Counted from the stretch's first letter, positions 9,210-17,475 are shown. The stretch: 64,000 nucleotides of DNA from Pseudomonadota bacterium (GCA_018362935.1 JAHALQ010000002.1:1-64000), one strand, 5' to 3'. Translations and numbers: made by a program. Notes: generated by a model not told the origin, from the sequence alone.

Positions 9210-9411
9210 CCCTCTGCTCCCTTAAACCAGCCACAAGTATCCCTCATGCAACTAATATGCCAATTTCAACTTGCTTAACGGCAAAACAAAAAATAAAAAT
9301 AGTTTAAGGTTGGTTTACCAAATTCTGCGGAGCGTTATGGCTCCCAGAAGCAAGACTGTCCATGTAAATATTCACGGAACAGCCGCAAAACAAGAGCGGT
9401 TTATAACATAT

Positions 9412-10299
9412 TTATTTTTTAAAATCCAGCAAAAAATTGCCAAGTGCTAATATGGCGCCGCATATGTCGTCGCTAACCTTTTGAAAAGACGGCTTTTTGT
9501 CGTAAGTTTTTTCATCCATATAAAGGGCGCGGTTAACCTCGATTTGCAAGGTATAGATATTTTTGCGCGGCTGGCAGTAGTTAAAGGCGATATAAGCTCC
9601 GGCATAAGGGCGGTTGAACTCGACGCGGTAATTTCTGGCTTCCAGTGCACGGCTCAAAAATTCCGACATCTGCGTCGGGCAGCTTTCGTCAAAGAGGGTA
9701 CACAGGCAGAAATCAAGCGCTTTCTCGTCGTTCATGATGTTGCAGATCATCGACGGCATGGAGTGGCAGTCAATCAGCAGGCAGAAGCCGAACTTGCGTA
9801 CGCATTTGTCCACCAGCTGTTTCAGGCGTTTATGATAAGGCTCATAAACGTTTTTGATTCGCTCCATAGCCTCATTATAAGACAGTTTGCCTTCATAAAT
9901 GTTTTTGTTTGGATAGACGATGCGGTGCAGCACGCCCAATCCCACGCGGCAGCGGCGGCTTCCCGCATTGCCGAGGCTTTGCGGCGCGTCAAAAAACATG
10001 GTTTCGTCCAGCTCGATTTTGTCGCGGTTAACGTCAATAAACGTTCTCGGGATATTCATGCTGAGCAGGGGTATGCCGGCATCGGATGCTTTTTTGACCA
10101 TTTCTGTCATGTAGCAGTCTTCCGAAGTCCGGAGTTCGTCGACCGTCAGTGCGGCGTTTTGCAAGAATTCAGGCGGAAACAGGGCGCCGCTGTGCGGTGA
10201 AGACAAAACGACCGGAAACGCCATATCTTTGGTATTGTATTCGTCAAAGATACGCAGTTTTTTGTAATCGACGCGAAAATCTAATTTTTTATCATTCAC
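9412..10299 (-). CDS. N-formylglutamate amidohydrolase family protein
   Basis: A 295-residue protein of the N-formylglutamate amidohydrolase family (COG3741), zinc-dependent hydrolases related to HutG. Visible family features are VVLSSPHSGALFPPEFL, IPRTFIDVNRD, LLIDCHSMPS (a metal-ligand region) and LQIEVNRALYMDE. No hut genes are adjacent, so the substrate may be another N-acyl amino acid or amide. It stands alone, with 54 bases to the upstream membrane-protein gene on the same strand. Confidence 0.85.
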   Translation of the reverse strand: MNDKKLDFRVDYKKLRIFDEYNTKDMAFPVVLSSPHSGALFPPEFLQNAALTVDELRTSEDCYMTEMVKKASDAGIPLLSMNIPRTFIDVNRDKIELDETMFFDAPQSLGNAGSRRCRVGLGVLHRIVYPNKNIYEGKLSYNEAMERIKNVYEPYHKRLKQLVDKCVRKFGFCLLIDCHSMPSMICNIMNDEKALDFCLCTLFDESCPTQMSEFLSRALEARNYRVEFNRPYAGAYIAFNYCQPRKNIYTLQIEVNRALYMDEKTYDKKPSFQKVSDDICGAILALGNFLLDFKK

Positions 10300-10353
10300 C
10301 GTAATTTCTCCACAACAGTAGAAAAATTATAGCATTAAAAACTTAAATAATCG

Positions 10354-11037
10354 CTAATTTGCCGATTTTTTATGCAGCAGCCAATATTGCAGGAAGATAA
10401 AAGCGGCAATCAGAGGCAGAAAAGTTTCAGAAGTCTCTTCAACAATGTTAAAGTTCATCCGCAGCTGTTCCGGCAGAGCAACGCCGGAGCTATGCTTGTA
10501 GTTGGAGGGAAAACGGTCAAAAAACTTTCCGATAATGCCGATGGTACAGAGTGTTGCAATCGACCAGGTTGTCGGATTCATCTTAAAAAAAGACTCAATC
10601 AGATGTTTGGTATATTTAATTCCCAGAAAAACAATCAGTCCGAAGAAAAGCAGCAAAAAAGCGCCGGCAACGATTTTCTCGCTGAGCGGATTATTGGGGT
10701 TAAGGAAAAAGCGCGATTTAAACGCGGTGGTGTCATGGCTGGTCAGCCAGTGCTGGATTCCCATTTCGCGCAAAAAGGCAGCGATGCCGAGACAGACAAA
10801 AACGGCAAAGTCGATTCGCGAGCCGCGGTTGTGCATAAAAGCGCGGGCGTAGAAAATATAGGCCAGCAGCAGCGGGATATAAGCCAGATTCGTGATAATT
10901 TCCAGCGGGCCGCTGTCTTTGTTGAGCAGGCCGGCAAGGTTGTCATATTCGAAAATAAAGATACAGCACATCCACAATAACCAGACGAGCGAAAAGAAAA
11001 CGGGAGTAAACAGGGGAGAAGTCAGATATTTTTTCAT
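10354..11037 (-). CDS. Polytopic membrane protein of unknown function
   Basis: About 227 residues with six predicted membrane segments (about 8-30, 46-64, 74-92, 121-143, 155-175 and 200-222) and short polar loops. I do not recognise the family. Conserved-looking polar stretches are LREMGIQHWLTSHD and FNIVEETSETFLP, which might line a pocket. The ATG at 11037 is preferred; a TTG four codons earlier is the alternative. The same-strand amidohydrolase follows after about 50 bases, so an operon is possible. Confidence 0.6.
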   Translation of the reverse strand: MKKYLTSPLFTPVFFSLVWLLWMCCIFIFEYDNLAGLLNKDSGPLEIITNLAYIPLLLAYIFYARAFMHNRGSRIDFAVFVCLGIAAFLREMGIQHWLTSHDTTAFKSRFFLNPNNPLSEKIVAGAFLLLFFGLIVFLGIKYTKHLIESFFKMNPTTWSIATLCTIGIIGKFFDRFPSNYKHSSGVALPEQLRMNFNIVEETSETFLPLIAAFIFLQYWLLHKKSAN

Positions 11038-11175
11038 GTGAAAGTTCAATCGGTTAGCAGTTGTTGTTACAGTGCAAAACAGAATTTGTGCAATGATTTT
11101 AAGTTAGTCGTAAAATAAGATGTAAAAAAATGCTTGTCAAACTAAAATTATTCGTATAAATAAGATTTCCATAAC

Positions 11176-11229
11176 GGGTGTGTAGCTCAGGTGGTTGAGA
11201 AAAGCTACGTTGACATCGTAGAGGCTCGA
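11176..11229 (+). pseudogene. Truncated tRNA-Val(GAC) copy
   Basis: These 54 bases match the first two thirds of the intact tRNA-Val gene 246 bases downstream: acceptor 5' strand GGGTGTG, D arm, and the complete anticodon arm with GAC. The D arm is altered (GAGAAAA in place of AGAGC) and sequence identity stops where the T arm should begin, so it cannot fold as a tRNA. It looks like a broken duplicate created by rearrangement at this tRNA locus. Confidence 0.75.
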
Positions 11230-11421
11230 GGAGCAAAACAACCGTTGCTCCGGTTGTTTTGGCCGCAAGAGATGAAGTTTTATTAGCGTTGAGAGCCGTT
11301 GTAAGGCGGCGAATCAAGGCTTAGAAAACGAGTGACCGAAGCGAGTTAGCGATAGCGCGGAAGCGCAGAGCTTAGGAGCAAGAGCAAGTTCGCTTGCGAC
11401 ATTGAACAGATTTATTATTAT
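11230..11421. other. Gene-free stretch between tRNA-Val fragment and intact tRNA-Val
   Basis: No coding region is seen. It contains an inverted repeat AAAACAACC/GGTTGTTTT (about 11236-11261) and a GC-rich run of short motifs rich in GCG and AGC, ending in the palindrome GCAAGTTCGCTTGC (near 11386-11400). That palindrome echoes the T-arm strand (GCAAGTTCG) of the neighbouring tRNA-Val. The stretch resembles mobile palindromic debris rather than a gene. Confidence 0.5.
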
Positions 11422-11498
11422 GGGTGTGTAGCTCAGGTGGTTAGAGCGCTACGTTGACATCGTAGAGGTCGCAAGTTCGAGTCTTGCCACTCCCACCA
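11422..11498 (+). tRNA. tRNA-Val (anticodon GAC)
   Basis: A 77-base cloverleaf with encoded CCA. The acceptor GGGTGTG pairs with CACTCCC (one T-T mismatch at the fourth pair), the D arm is GCTC/GAGC, the anticodon stem is CTACG/CGTAG with loop TTGACAT (anticodon GAC, valine), and the T stem is GCAAG/CTTGC with loop TTCGAGT. A strong terminator hairpin follows immediately. Confidence 0.93.
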
Positions 11499-11533
11499 TA
11501 ACAAAACCCCTCCCACGCGGAGGGGTTTTGTTA
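11499..11533 (+). terminator. Rho-independent terminator after tRNA-Val
   Basis: A perfect 15-base inverted repeat with a 5-base CACGC loop; the stem core is AAAACCCCTCC/GGAGGGGTTTT and the distal strand provides the T run. Its right arm is also the start of the 74-base direct repeat described separately. Confidence 0.85.
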
Positions 11534-11592
11534 TGGTGAAGGTCGTGGCGGCTCGAACTTGCGAAGAAGCAAGTCGACCGCGAGGAGCAGGC
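11519..11592. repeat. 74-base direct repeat, copy 1 (copy 2 at 11699-11772)
   Basis: The two 74-base copies lie exactly 180 bases apart and differ at one base (11538 G versus 11718 A). Each begins with the terminator right arm GGAGGGGTTTTG and continues into GCTCGAACTTGC, an inverted copy of the tRNA-Val T arm, which is then mirrored by GCAAGTCGAC. Between copies lies an inverted repeat GGCAAGAC/GTCTTGCC, again echoing the T arm. This points to duplication of a small tRNA-derived unit. Confidence 0.8.
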
Positions 11593-11698
11593 AAGACGGA
11601 GTATTGCCGCAATTGCGACGATGCGGCGGCCGAGCACTGTATACAGGCGCAGGCCAGTCTTGCCGGCGTAAGCCTTTAATTTTCATTTCCTCCTTCGT

Positions 11699-11772
11699 GG
11701 AGGGGTTTTGTTATGGTAAAGGTCGTGGCGGCTCGAACTTGCGAAGAAGCAAGTCGACCGCGAGGAGCAGGC
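11699..11772. repeat. 74-base direct repeat, copy 2
   Basis: Second copy of the tRNA-Val-linked repeat; see copy 1 at 11519-11592. Beyond position 11772 the two diverge. The remainder up to the Nudix gene (11773-11880) is AT-rich and shows no gene. Confidence 0.8.
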
Positions 11773-11880
11773 CGAATAAAAATTGCAGGAATTTTAGAGG
11801 CGGCACCGAAAATAAAACCTTTACAGCCCTTGTGTTCTATTCTATTATCAAGACCGTAATTAATTATAAAAGAAAAGCCT

Positions 11881-12327
11881 ATGGAAAATAATTCTGAAAA
11901 ATATCCCAGAGGGATTGAGGTGGCCGTTGGCCCGTTTATTTTAAACGATAAAAATGAATTGTTATTGTTTACCTCTCCTAAATGGAAAAACGAGTGGATA
12001 GTGCCGGGCGGACATGTTGACCCCGGGGAAACTTTGGAAGACGCCGTTATCAGGGAGACAAAAGAAGAAATCGGCGTAGATATTGAGGTCATCGAACAAT
12101 TTAATATCAGCCAGAGTTTTGTTTCGCCCCCTGAATTTAAAAGAAATGCTCATTTTTTGTTTATAGATTTTGTCGCCAGATTAAAAAGTGATAAGTTTGT
12201 TTTCAACGATGAAATTTCCGATTATAAATGGTGGCCGCTGGAAGATGTAATTGCTTCTGATAATGTTAAGCAGACCTGCCGGAATGCCGCCAAGAAATTA
12301 AAAATCTGGCTGTCCTCTCGGAAATAG
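11881..12327 (+). CDS. Nudix hydrolase
   Basis: A 148-residue Nudix protein with a complete Nudix box from GGHVDPGE (43-50) through RETKEEIGV (58-66), fitting GX5EX7REUXEEXGU, so it should bind metal and cleave a nucleoside diphosphate linked to another moiety. The C-terminal SDYKWWPLEDV is typical of many small Nudix proteins. The substrate cannot be deduced. Base composition is more AT-rich than its neighbours and it sits between a tRNA repeat region and a terminator, so horizontal acquisition is possible. No strong ribosome-binding site is seen. Confidence 0.88.
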   Translation: MENNSEKYPRGIEVAVGPFILNDKNELLLFTSPKWKNEWIVPGGHVDPGETLEDAVIRETKEEIGVDIEVIEQFNISQSFVSPPEFKRNAHFLFIDFVARLKSDKFVFNDEISDYKWWPLEDVIASDNVKQTCRNAAKKLKIWLSSRK

Positions 12328-12347
12328 GCTGTTATCAAAAACAAAAA

Positions 12348-12380
12348 ATCCCCCTCTTCTGATGAACAGAACAGGGGGAT
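12348..12380 (+). terminator. Terminator between convergent Nudix gene and 91-residue ORF
   Basis: The stem ATCCCCCT/AGGGGGAT continues inward with TTCTG/CAGAA around an ATGAA loop. It is flanked by A-rich DNA on the left and AAAAC on the right, so it could serve the convergent minus-strand gene as well. Confidence 0.75.
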
Positions 12381-12399
12381 AAAACTTTACGAAAAAAGT

Positions 12400-12675
12400 T
12401 TATTCAAACCAGGATTCTTGAGCAGCGGCCTCGGCAAACATTTTGTCCGCAAAGTCGGCGAGTTCATCAGTCATTTCCGCAGCCCATGAATCGCGAAGTT
12501 CGACTTCGTCGATGAGCGTCGTCGGAAGCTCGTTATTGAGAGTAACTTCGGGACCGGGATAGCCGCGGGGGCCGTCGTAAAACTTGCCGGCAACGACAAG
12601 TTTTCCGTTTTCCAACTTCAAAAACGCAACAGCGTTTCTGGCAATGGCTTTTTTAGCGATGTAAATCGTTTTCAT
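12400..12675 (-). CDS. Small acidic protein of unknown function
   Basis: A 91-residue soluble protein. The N-terminal half (MKTIYIAKKAIARNAVAFLK) is basic and suggests a beta strand followed by a helix; the C-terminal third (ELRDSWAAEMTDELADF) is strongly acidic and helical. No signal peptide or membrane segment is seen, and I do not recognise a family. The gene ends next to a terminator hairpin and has an AT-rich 200-base upstream region (12676-12875) shared with the divergent PHP gene, in which I see no other gene. Confidence 0.55.
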   Translation of the reverse strand: MKTIYIAKKAIARNAVAFLKLENGKLVVAGKFYDGPRGYPGPEVTLNNELPTTLIDEVELRDSWAAEMTDELADFADKMFAEAAAQESWFE

Positions 12676-12875
12676 GTTTTTTGAGATTATAAGTTAATAA
12701 AAATAGATAACAATACAAATTTTATATCATAAATAAAAGGCGTTTTCAAATATTTTTGTCTATTTTTTGTATGCTGCCGCTATAAACCGGATTCTTCGCA
12801 TTTTTATTCTTCTTTACTCGGGTCGGCAAAAATGTTATAAAAACACATTATTTTAATTTTGCAAAGGTTGCCGCC

Positions 12876-13754
12876 ATGATTGACCTGCATACCCATTCCA
12901 CCTGTTCGGACGGCTCGGATACGCCGTCACAAATCATCGCAAAAGCCGCGCAGCTTGGCCTGAAAGCGGTTGCCCTGACGGATCATGACGTTGTCGACGG
13001 CCTTGCCGAATTTCAATCCGCCGCCAAAGCTTATCCGGATTTGATTGCCCTGAACGGCGTGGAACTCGCGGTGTCTTGGCCCGATGCCGATGTTGAGATT
13101 CTCGCTCTGAATATTACCCACGCGGCGCCCTTTGCCGAGCGCCAGCAGCTGTTGCTGCAAAAGCGCAATGAGGCGAATTTTGAACGCGTCCGCCTGTTGC
13201 AAAAAATCGGTTTTGATATCACGATGGAAGAATTGTCGCGGGATCAGAACGGGCAGCCGCGCAAAGTTGTCGGCCGTCCGCATTTCGCCGAACTGATGTT
13301 AAAAAAAGGATATGTTTCCAGTTTTCAGGAGGCTTTCCGCAAATATATGCTGGAAGGCTGCCCCGCTTATGTGCCGCGGCAAAATCCGCCGCTTCGCGAA
13401 ACGGTCGAGTTTATCCGCGCGAACGGAGCTTTTGCTTCTCTGGCGCATCCCGTTCATACCAAAATGGATAATGACAAGCTCGCCGTGTTTTTGAAAAAAA
13501 TCAAAGGATACGGTTTATCAGGCGTCGAGTGCTATCATTCCGACCACTCGCCGGAGCAGATTTGCAGTTATTTGGAAATGGCCCGCAAAATCGGTCTGTA
13601 TCCGACCGGCGGCTCAGATTACCACGGTTTAGTGCATCCCGATACCCAGCTCGGTATCGGCAAAGGCGGATTGCAGGTTCCCGACAGCATCCTCGATCCG
13701 ATTCTAAATGGCGCCCGATGCATGCCGGCTCGCCGGATGAAGCAGGAACGATGA
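12876..13754 (+). CDS. PHP-domain phosphoesterase (YciV/RNase AM-like)
   Basis: A 292-residue PHP-family metal-dependent phosphoesterase (COG0613). The metal-binding motifs are in place: MIDLHTHSTCSDGSDTP (1-17), ALTDHDVVDGL, a Glu in NGVELAVSW, SLAHPVH, and the C-terminal GGSDYHG. Characterised relatives hydrolyse 3',5'-nucleoside bisphosphates and trim RNA 5' ends; that activity is inferred from the family. It converges on the Y-family polymerase gene with a 2-base gap. Confidence 0.85.
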   Translation: MIDLHTHSTCSDGSDTPSQIIAKAAQLGLKAVALTDHDVVDGLAEFQSAAKAYPDLIALNGVELAVSWPDADVEILALNITHAAPFAERQQLLLQKRNEANFERVRLLQKIGFDITMEELSRDQNGQPRKVVGRPHFAELMLKKGYVSSFQEAFRKYMLEGCPAYVPRQNPPLRETVEFIRANGAFASLAHPVHTKMDNDKLAVFLKKIKGYGLSGVECYHSDHSPEQICSYLEMARKIGLYPTGGSDYHGLVHPDTQLGIGKGGLQVPDSILDPILNGARCMPARRMKQER

Positions 13755-13756
13755 TT

Positions 13757-14926
13757 TCAGACCCAGCCGGTCTTGACAATATCTCTGCCGAATTTGGCTT
13801 CAAGCGCGTCCAGCGCCCGGCTTAAGGGGCTGTCATGGCAGGGCGGCGTTTCTGCAAACAGCGACGGCTGTTGGTCATAGCTCAATTCCTCTAAGGCGAT
13901 TCCCGTGCTGCGGTAAGTAACCCCCGGCTGATAAAGCCTGTCCAGCAGCGCCAGTCCGGCGGCGGCAATTTCGGATTCCGAATTGGTATAAAACGGCAGT
14001 TTTTGTTTGATAAAAACGACGCGGAATTCTTTTGTCCGCAGCATGACTCCGGCGGTTCCGCAAAAGCCGTTCCAGCGTCGCAGCCGGCGGCAGGCGTAGT
14101 GAATATGACTAAGCAGCGCCGCGCGTAAAATGCTTTTGTCCTGCGTAAAGCATCCGAGGACAGACGTGTCCTGAATTGATTTCGGTGCCTGCGGGCGGCT
14201 GTCCACAGGCGATGTGCAGATGCCGAGCAGTTCATGCTTGAGGTTAAGTCCGTTAATCCCGAAAACCTTGCGAATAAAAGCATTGTCCTGCCGTACAAAA
14301 TCGTTGATGGTGAAAATTCCCAGAAAACGCAGATGCCGGTTATGCCGCCGCCCGATTCCGCAGACTTCCTCAATCGGCAGGCTGCCGATTTTATCTTGGA
14401 TATGGTCTGGCGGAATAACAAAAATGCCGCCGTTTTTCTTGGCCTTGTCACTGGCCAGCTTTGCCAGCGTTTTGGTCGTTGACAAGCCGATAGAAACCGG
14501 AATGCCGGCCTGTTCCCAGACAGCCCGGCGGATGTCACGGATAATTTCGGGGTATCCTTTTTGATAAACCCGTTGCAGGCTGGTCAAATCCATATAGGCC
14601 TCGTCGACCGAAACCTTTTCGACATCGGGGCTGAAGCTCTGCAAAACAGCCATGACCTGCGCTGATATTTCGCCGTAGCGGTCATGCCGCGCCGACAAAA
14701 AAATGCCCTCGATTCCCCGTTCGCGCACCTTAAACAGAGGCTCGCCCATTTTGATACCGAGCTGTTTGGCCTCCTGAGAGCGCGAAACAATAATCCCGCG
14801 TTGTCCCGCCCCGGTCATGACGCAGACCGGCTGCCCGCGCAAAGACGGATTGTCGGCCCTTTCGCATGATACGAAAAAGGCGTCGCAGTCAACCAGACAG
14901 ATAATGCGTTGCTTCGTCATTTTCAT
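13757..14926 (-). CDS. Y-family DNA polymerase (UmuC/DinB-like)
   Basis: A 389-residue translesion polymerase. The palm catalytic residues are visible in LVDCDAFFVSCE (first Asp, about 11-13) and VEKVSVDEAYMDL (SVDEA, about 104-108). The helix-hairpin-helix thumb appears as IEEVCGIGRR. Near the C-terminus, QPSLFA resembles a beta-clamp binding pentapeptide like that of UmuC. Length lies between DinB and UmuC, and no umuD is next to it. An alternative ATG lies at 14920. No LexA box was identified upstream by eye. Confidence 0.87.
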   Translation of the reverse strand: MKMTKQRIICLVDCDAFFVSCERADNPSLRGQPVCVMTGAGQRGIIVSRSQEAKQLGIKMGEPLFKVRERGIEGIFLSARHDRYGEISAQVMAVLQSFSPDVEKVSVDEAYMDLTSLQRVYQKGYPEIIRDIRRAVWEQAGIPVSIGLSTTKTLAKLASDKAKKNGGIFVIPPDHIQDKIGSLPIEEVCGIGRRHNRHLRFLGIFTINDFVRQDNAFIRKVFGINGLNLKHELLGICTSPVDSRPQAPKSIQDTSVLGCFTQDKSILRAALLSHIHYACRRLRRWNGFCGTAGVMLRTKEFRVVFIKQKLPFYTNSESEIAAAGLALLDRLYQPGVTYRSTGIALEELSYDQQPSLFAETPPCHDSPLSRALDALEAKFGRDIVKTGWV

Positions 14927-15073
14927 ACCCCGTTTTTGTTCTTGTTTTGTTCGATAATAGCGCGTATGGAAACAGAGTCAATAATACCAAAGGGATAGGT
15001 TGTAATTTGCCTCTTGCCAAGATTCGCAAAAACAGCTAATATCGGCGGCAGTTACGCAAAACGGGAATACAAA

Positions 15074-15859
15074 ATGAAAATAGGAGTTTTTGATTCCGGG
15101 CTGGGCGGGCTGGTGATTACCAAAGCCTTTATCCGCGCCATGCCGGAATACGATTATGTGTATTACGGGGATACCGCCAATCTGCCCTACGGCGAAAAAG
15201 ATTCGGCGCAGATTCTGTCTTATACGCTTGAAGCCATAAAATATCTCATTGCCCAAAACTGCGGCATCATTATTATTGCCTGCAATACGGCGACATCCAT
15301 CGCCCTGCGTTATATTCAGCAAAAATTTATTCCGTCATATGCGCCGGATATCAAAGTGCTGGGCGTGGTCATTCCGACGGTGGAAGAAGCTTTGTTGGAC
15401 AATGCGTCGAAAGTCGGCGTTGTCGCGACCAAAGCGACGGCTGCTTCGCAGCTTTATACGGCGGAGCTTCATAAGATTAAGCCTGAGTTGGAAGTTAAGG
15501 AAGTTGCCGCGCCGGAACTTGTCCCCGCGATTGAAAATAATGATTTTGAAACGGCCGCCGCAGCGGTCAGAAAATATGCCGGAGAATTTGTCGGCATGGA
15601 TTCTCTGATTTTGGGCTGCACGCATTATCCGCTGCTCAAGGCATATTTTCGCGAGGCTCTGCCCGAAGTCCGCGTCATCTCTCAGGACGAGTTGATGGGC
15701 GCTAAACTGAAAGACTATCTGAACCGTCATATTGAAATTGACATTTGCCTCAGCCGCAATCATGAATACAAATTTTTAGTCAGCTCGCTGAATGAACATT
15801 ACCGCAGCGTTGCGCAGAAAATGTTTTCCGATATTCCGGTCAGCCAAGTGGAGAAATAA
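15074..15859 (+). CDS. murI: Glutamate racemase
   Basis: A 261-residue cofactor-independent racemase making D-glutamate for peptidoglycan. MKIGVFDSGLGG opens the protein. The two catalytic Cys are present, at IIACNTATS (C70) and LGCTHYP (C182), together with YGDTANLPYG. The frame extends 20 codons further upstream, but ATG at 15074 gives the family start. A GNAT gene follows after 2 bases, then a phosphatase gene, so the three are likely one operon. Confidence 0.95.
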   Translation: MKIGVFDSGLGGLVITKAFIRAMPEYDYVYYGDTANLPYGEKDSAQILSYTLEAIKYLIAQNCGIIIIACNTATSIALRYIQQKFIPSYAPDIKVLGVVIPTVEEALLDNASKVGVVATKATAASQLYTAELHKIKPELEVKEVAAPELVPAIENNDFETAAAAVRKYAGEFVGMDSLILGCTHYPLLKAYFREALPEVRVISQDELMGAKLKDYLNRHIEIDICLSRNHEYKFLVSSLNEHYRSVAQKMFSDIPVSQVEK

Positions 15860-15861
15860 AG

Positions 15862-16383
15862 ATGAAAGTTGAATTACGTCCCATAACAACTTCCGAAAAT
15901 GAAGAAGTTTATCAGATGTTTCAGGAGATTCCCGCCGAAGAAGACGGGTTTGAAAACCCCGCGCATGGGTTGAACCGCGAGGAATTCGCGGCGTTTTGTC
16001 AGAAGGAAGTCGATTACAGTGTCGGCAAAAATCTGGCCGAGGGTCATGTTCCGGCAACATATTATCTTTTGTTTATTGACGGCAAGCCGGTCGGGCTGAT
16101 AAAACTGCGCCATTTTCTCAATGATTTTTTGCGTCAGCGCGGCGGCAATATCGGCTACGGCATCCGCCCGTCCTGCCGCGGCAACAAGTGGGGAAACCTG
16201 ATTCTTTCCGAGGTGTTGAAATTTGCCAAGGCCAAAGGGATTGACAAGGCGCTGCTGACCATCCGCGATTATAATGTCCGTTCGCGCAAGGTCTGCGAAA
16301 ACAACGGCGGCGTGCTTGAGAAAATCGAACCCGGCGAAACTTACGGCGAATGTTTTTATTGGATAGATTTGGCGGATGCGTAA
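15862..16383 (+). CDS. GNAT-family N-acetyltransferase
   Basis: A 173-residue GNAT protein. Motif A is readable as NIGYGIRPSCRGNKWGNLIL (about 95-114), the acetyl-CoA pyrophosphate loop region, followed by the helix ALLTIRDYNVRSRKVCENNGG common to amino-group acetyltransferases. The substrate is unknown. It is coupled to murI (2-base gap) and overlaps the next gene by 8 bases. Confidence 0.85.
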   Translation: MKVELRPITTSENEEVYQMFQEIPAEEDGFENPAHGLNREEFAAFCQKEVDYSVGKNLAEGHVPATYYLLFIDGKPVGLIKLRHFLNDFLRQRGGNIGYGIRPSCRGNKWGNLILSEVLKFAKAKGIDKALLTIRDYNVRSRKVCENNGGVLEKIEPGETYGECFYWIDLADA

Positions 16384-16948
16384 GGATTTTTATATATTTC
16401 GCCATGGCCAGACCGATTATAACAAAGAGCGCCGCTGGCAGGGCTGCGGGATAGATGCCGACCTCAATGAAGAAGGCGTCGCACAGGCCGAGCGTCTTGC
16501 GCAGAGGCTGGAGCACTGCGGGCTGGAACATATTTATTCGAGCAATTTGCAGCGCGCGCTGCACACGGCGCAGATAATCGCCGCGCGCCTGCATGTCGCT
16601 GTTGAAATCGTCCCGGAATTGCGCGAGGGCTGTTTTGGCGAAGCCGAAGGCATGCTCAAGAGCGATATTGCCGTCAGGTATGCCGATATTTATAAAGACT
16701 GGTATAATCAGGTTGACGACATGGATGTCCGTTTTCCCGGCGGCGAGAGCAAGGCCGAAATGCAGCAGCGGATGTTTGCCGCGCTGGAGAGCCTGTCGGA
16801 AAAGCCGTACCGCACAATAGGCATTGCTTCGCACGGAAGTTCGATTCGCTATCTGTTGTATAAATTCGGCCTGCCGCCGCACCGTATGGAAAACGCCGCG
16901 CTGTTTCATCTTGTATACGAAGACGGCAATTGGCGCTTAAGCGAATAA
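16376..16948 (+). CDS. Histidine phosphatase family protein
   Basis: A 190-residue phosphoglycerate-mutase-like phosphatase. The catalytic RHG motif is FRHGQTDYN near the N-terminus, the second His lies in IASHGSSIRYLL, and the proton-donor Glu region is VPELREGCFGEAEG. Such proteins include CobC-like and small-molecule phosphatases; the target is undetermined. It overlaps the GNAT gene and is the last gene before a promoter for a structured RNA. Confidence 0.87.
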   Translation: MRKDFYIFRHGQTDYNKERRWQGCGIDADLNEEGVAQAERLAQRLEHCGLEHIYSSNLQRALHTAQIIAARLHVAVEIVPELREGCFGEAEGMLKSDIAVRYADIYKDWYNQVDDMDVRFPGGESKAEMQQRMFAALESLSEKPYRTIGIASHGSSIRYLLYKFGLPPHRMENAALFHLVYEDGNWRLSE

Positions 16949-16953
16949 TTTAA

Positions 16954-16981
16954 TTGCAAATTAACCTATCTTAAATATACT
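16954..16981 (+). promoter_or_regulatory. Sigma70-type promoter for structured RNA
   Basis: TTGCAA (16954-16959) and TATACT (16976-16981) are separated by 16 bases, placing a transcript start near 16988. It lies a few bases after the phosphatase stop codon and directly in front of the structured region. Confidence 0.65.
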
Positions 16982-16987
16982 GGCTTT

Positions 16988-17153
16988 GCTTGCGGCGTGT
17001 TGCCGCAGCGGAGTGTAGTAGCTCCTTTTGTGAAATGAACAACTCCTTGAATGGGGAGCCGGGGATATAAGTGTGTCCGCACGTCGAATAACCCGGACTG
17101 TTCACGAACAGCTACTAACTCCCCGCCTTAATTTTTGTTAAGGCGGTTTCTTT
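16988..17153 (+). ncRNA. Structured RNA of unknown class
   Basis: About 165 bases with promoter, folds and terminator but no ORF. Hairpin 1 is TGCGGC/GCCGCA (16991-17007). A long-range helix pairs 17010-17023 with 17110-17122 (TAGTAGCT with AGCTACTA, flanked by GGAGT and ACTCC), continued by GTGAA/TTCAC (17030-17034 with 17101-17105). Inside are CTCC/GGAG and CCGGG/CCCGG hairpins. A terminator CCGCCTTAA/TTAAGGCGG (17123-17146) with a T-rich tail ends it. It could be an independent small RNA such as a divergent 6S RNA, or a leader controlling the small gene at 17181. It lacks the SRP RNA core and tmRNA features. Confidence 0.6.
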
Positions 17154-17180
17154 CTAACCAAAGAATTAAGGAGTTAAATA

Positions 17181-17435
17181 ATGAGATTAAAAGCACATCA
17201 TATTTTAAGAGAGCGTCTGGCGCCTTTGCTGGTTGAAGAGCGCCTGAAACGAAATTTGCAGCCGGCGCAGATTGCATTGGTCTGCGACTTGTCGCTCGAC
17301 ACCATCAACCAGATTGAAGTTGGCGGCGCCATGTCTTTCAAAAAATACCTTCGGCTGCTGCGGTATTATAATAAAAAGATAAAACTCGAATTGGTTGATT
17401 ATGACACGCCGGTACAAACCATGCGTCCAGCCTGA
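17181..17435 (+). CDS. Small helix-turn-helix-like protein
   Basis: An 84-residue basic protein. Residues about 20-55 (LKRNLQPAQIALVCDLSLD, then TINQIEVGGAMSFKKYLRL) have the spacing of a Cro/CI-type helix-turn-helix in which helix 2 recognises a non-self pattern and helix 3 would enter DNA. The C-terminus (YYNKKIKLELVDYD) suggests a strand. It has a strong AAGGAG ribosome-binding site and lies 28 bases after the structured RNA terminator. A perfect 26-base palindrome follows its stop codon and could be its operator (inference). Confidence 0.65.
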   Translation: MRLKAHHILRERLAPLLVEERLKRNLQPAQIALVCDLSLDTINQIEVGGAMSFKKYLRLLRYYNKKIKLELVDYDTPVQTMRPA

Positions 17436-17449
17436 GAAAGGTCATGTCT

Positions 17450-17475
17450 CCGGGACGAAACATGTTTCGTCCCGG
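17450..17475. promoter_or_regulatory. Perfect 26-base palindrome
   Basis: Half-site CCGGGACGAAACA is followed directly by its exact reverse complement with no spacer. It lies 15 bases after the small HTH gene. As RNA it would form a stem without a good T tail, so a protein-binding site is at least as likely as a terminator. Confidence 0.6.

Noticed and set aside
11449..11637. Minus-strand frame containing a GVARLELATSTM-type peptide across tRNA-Val
   Set aside because: This peptide is the well-known artefact of translating the antisense of a tRNA; the tRNA and its repeats explain the region.
16988..17153. SRP RNA or tmRNA
   Set aside because: The conserved SRP domain IV core and the tmRNA tag frame and tRNA-like ends are not present.
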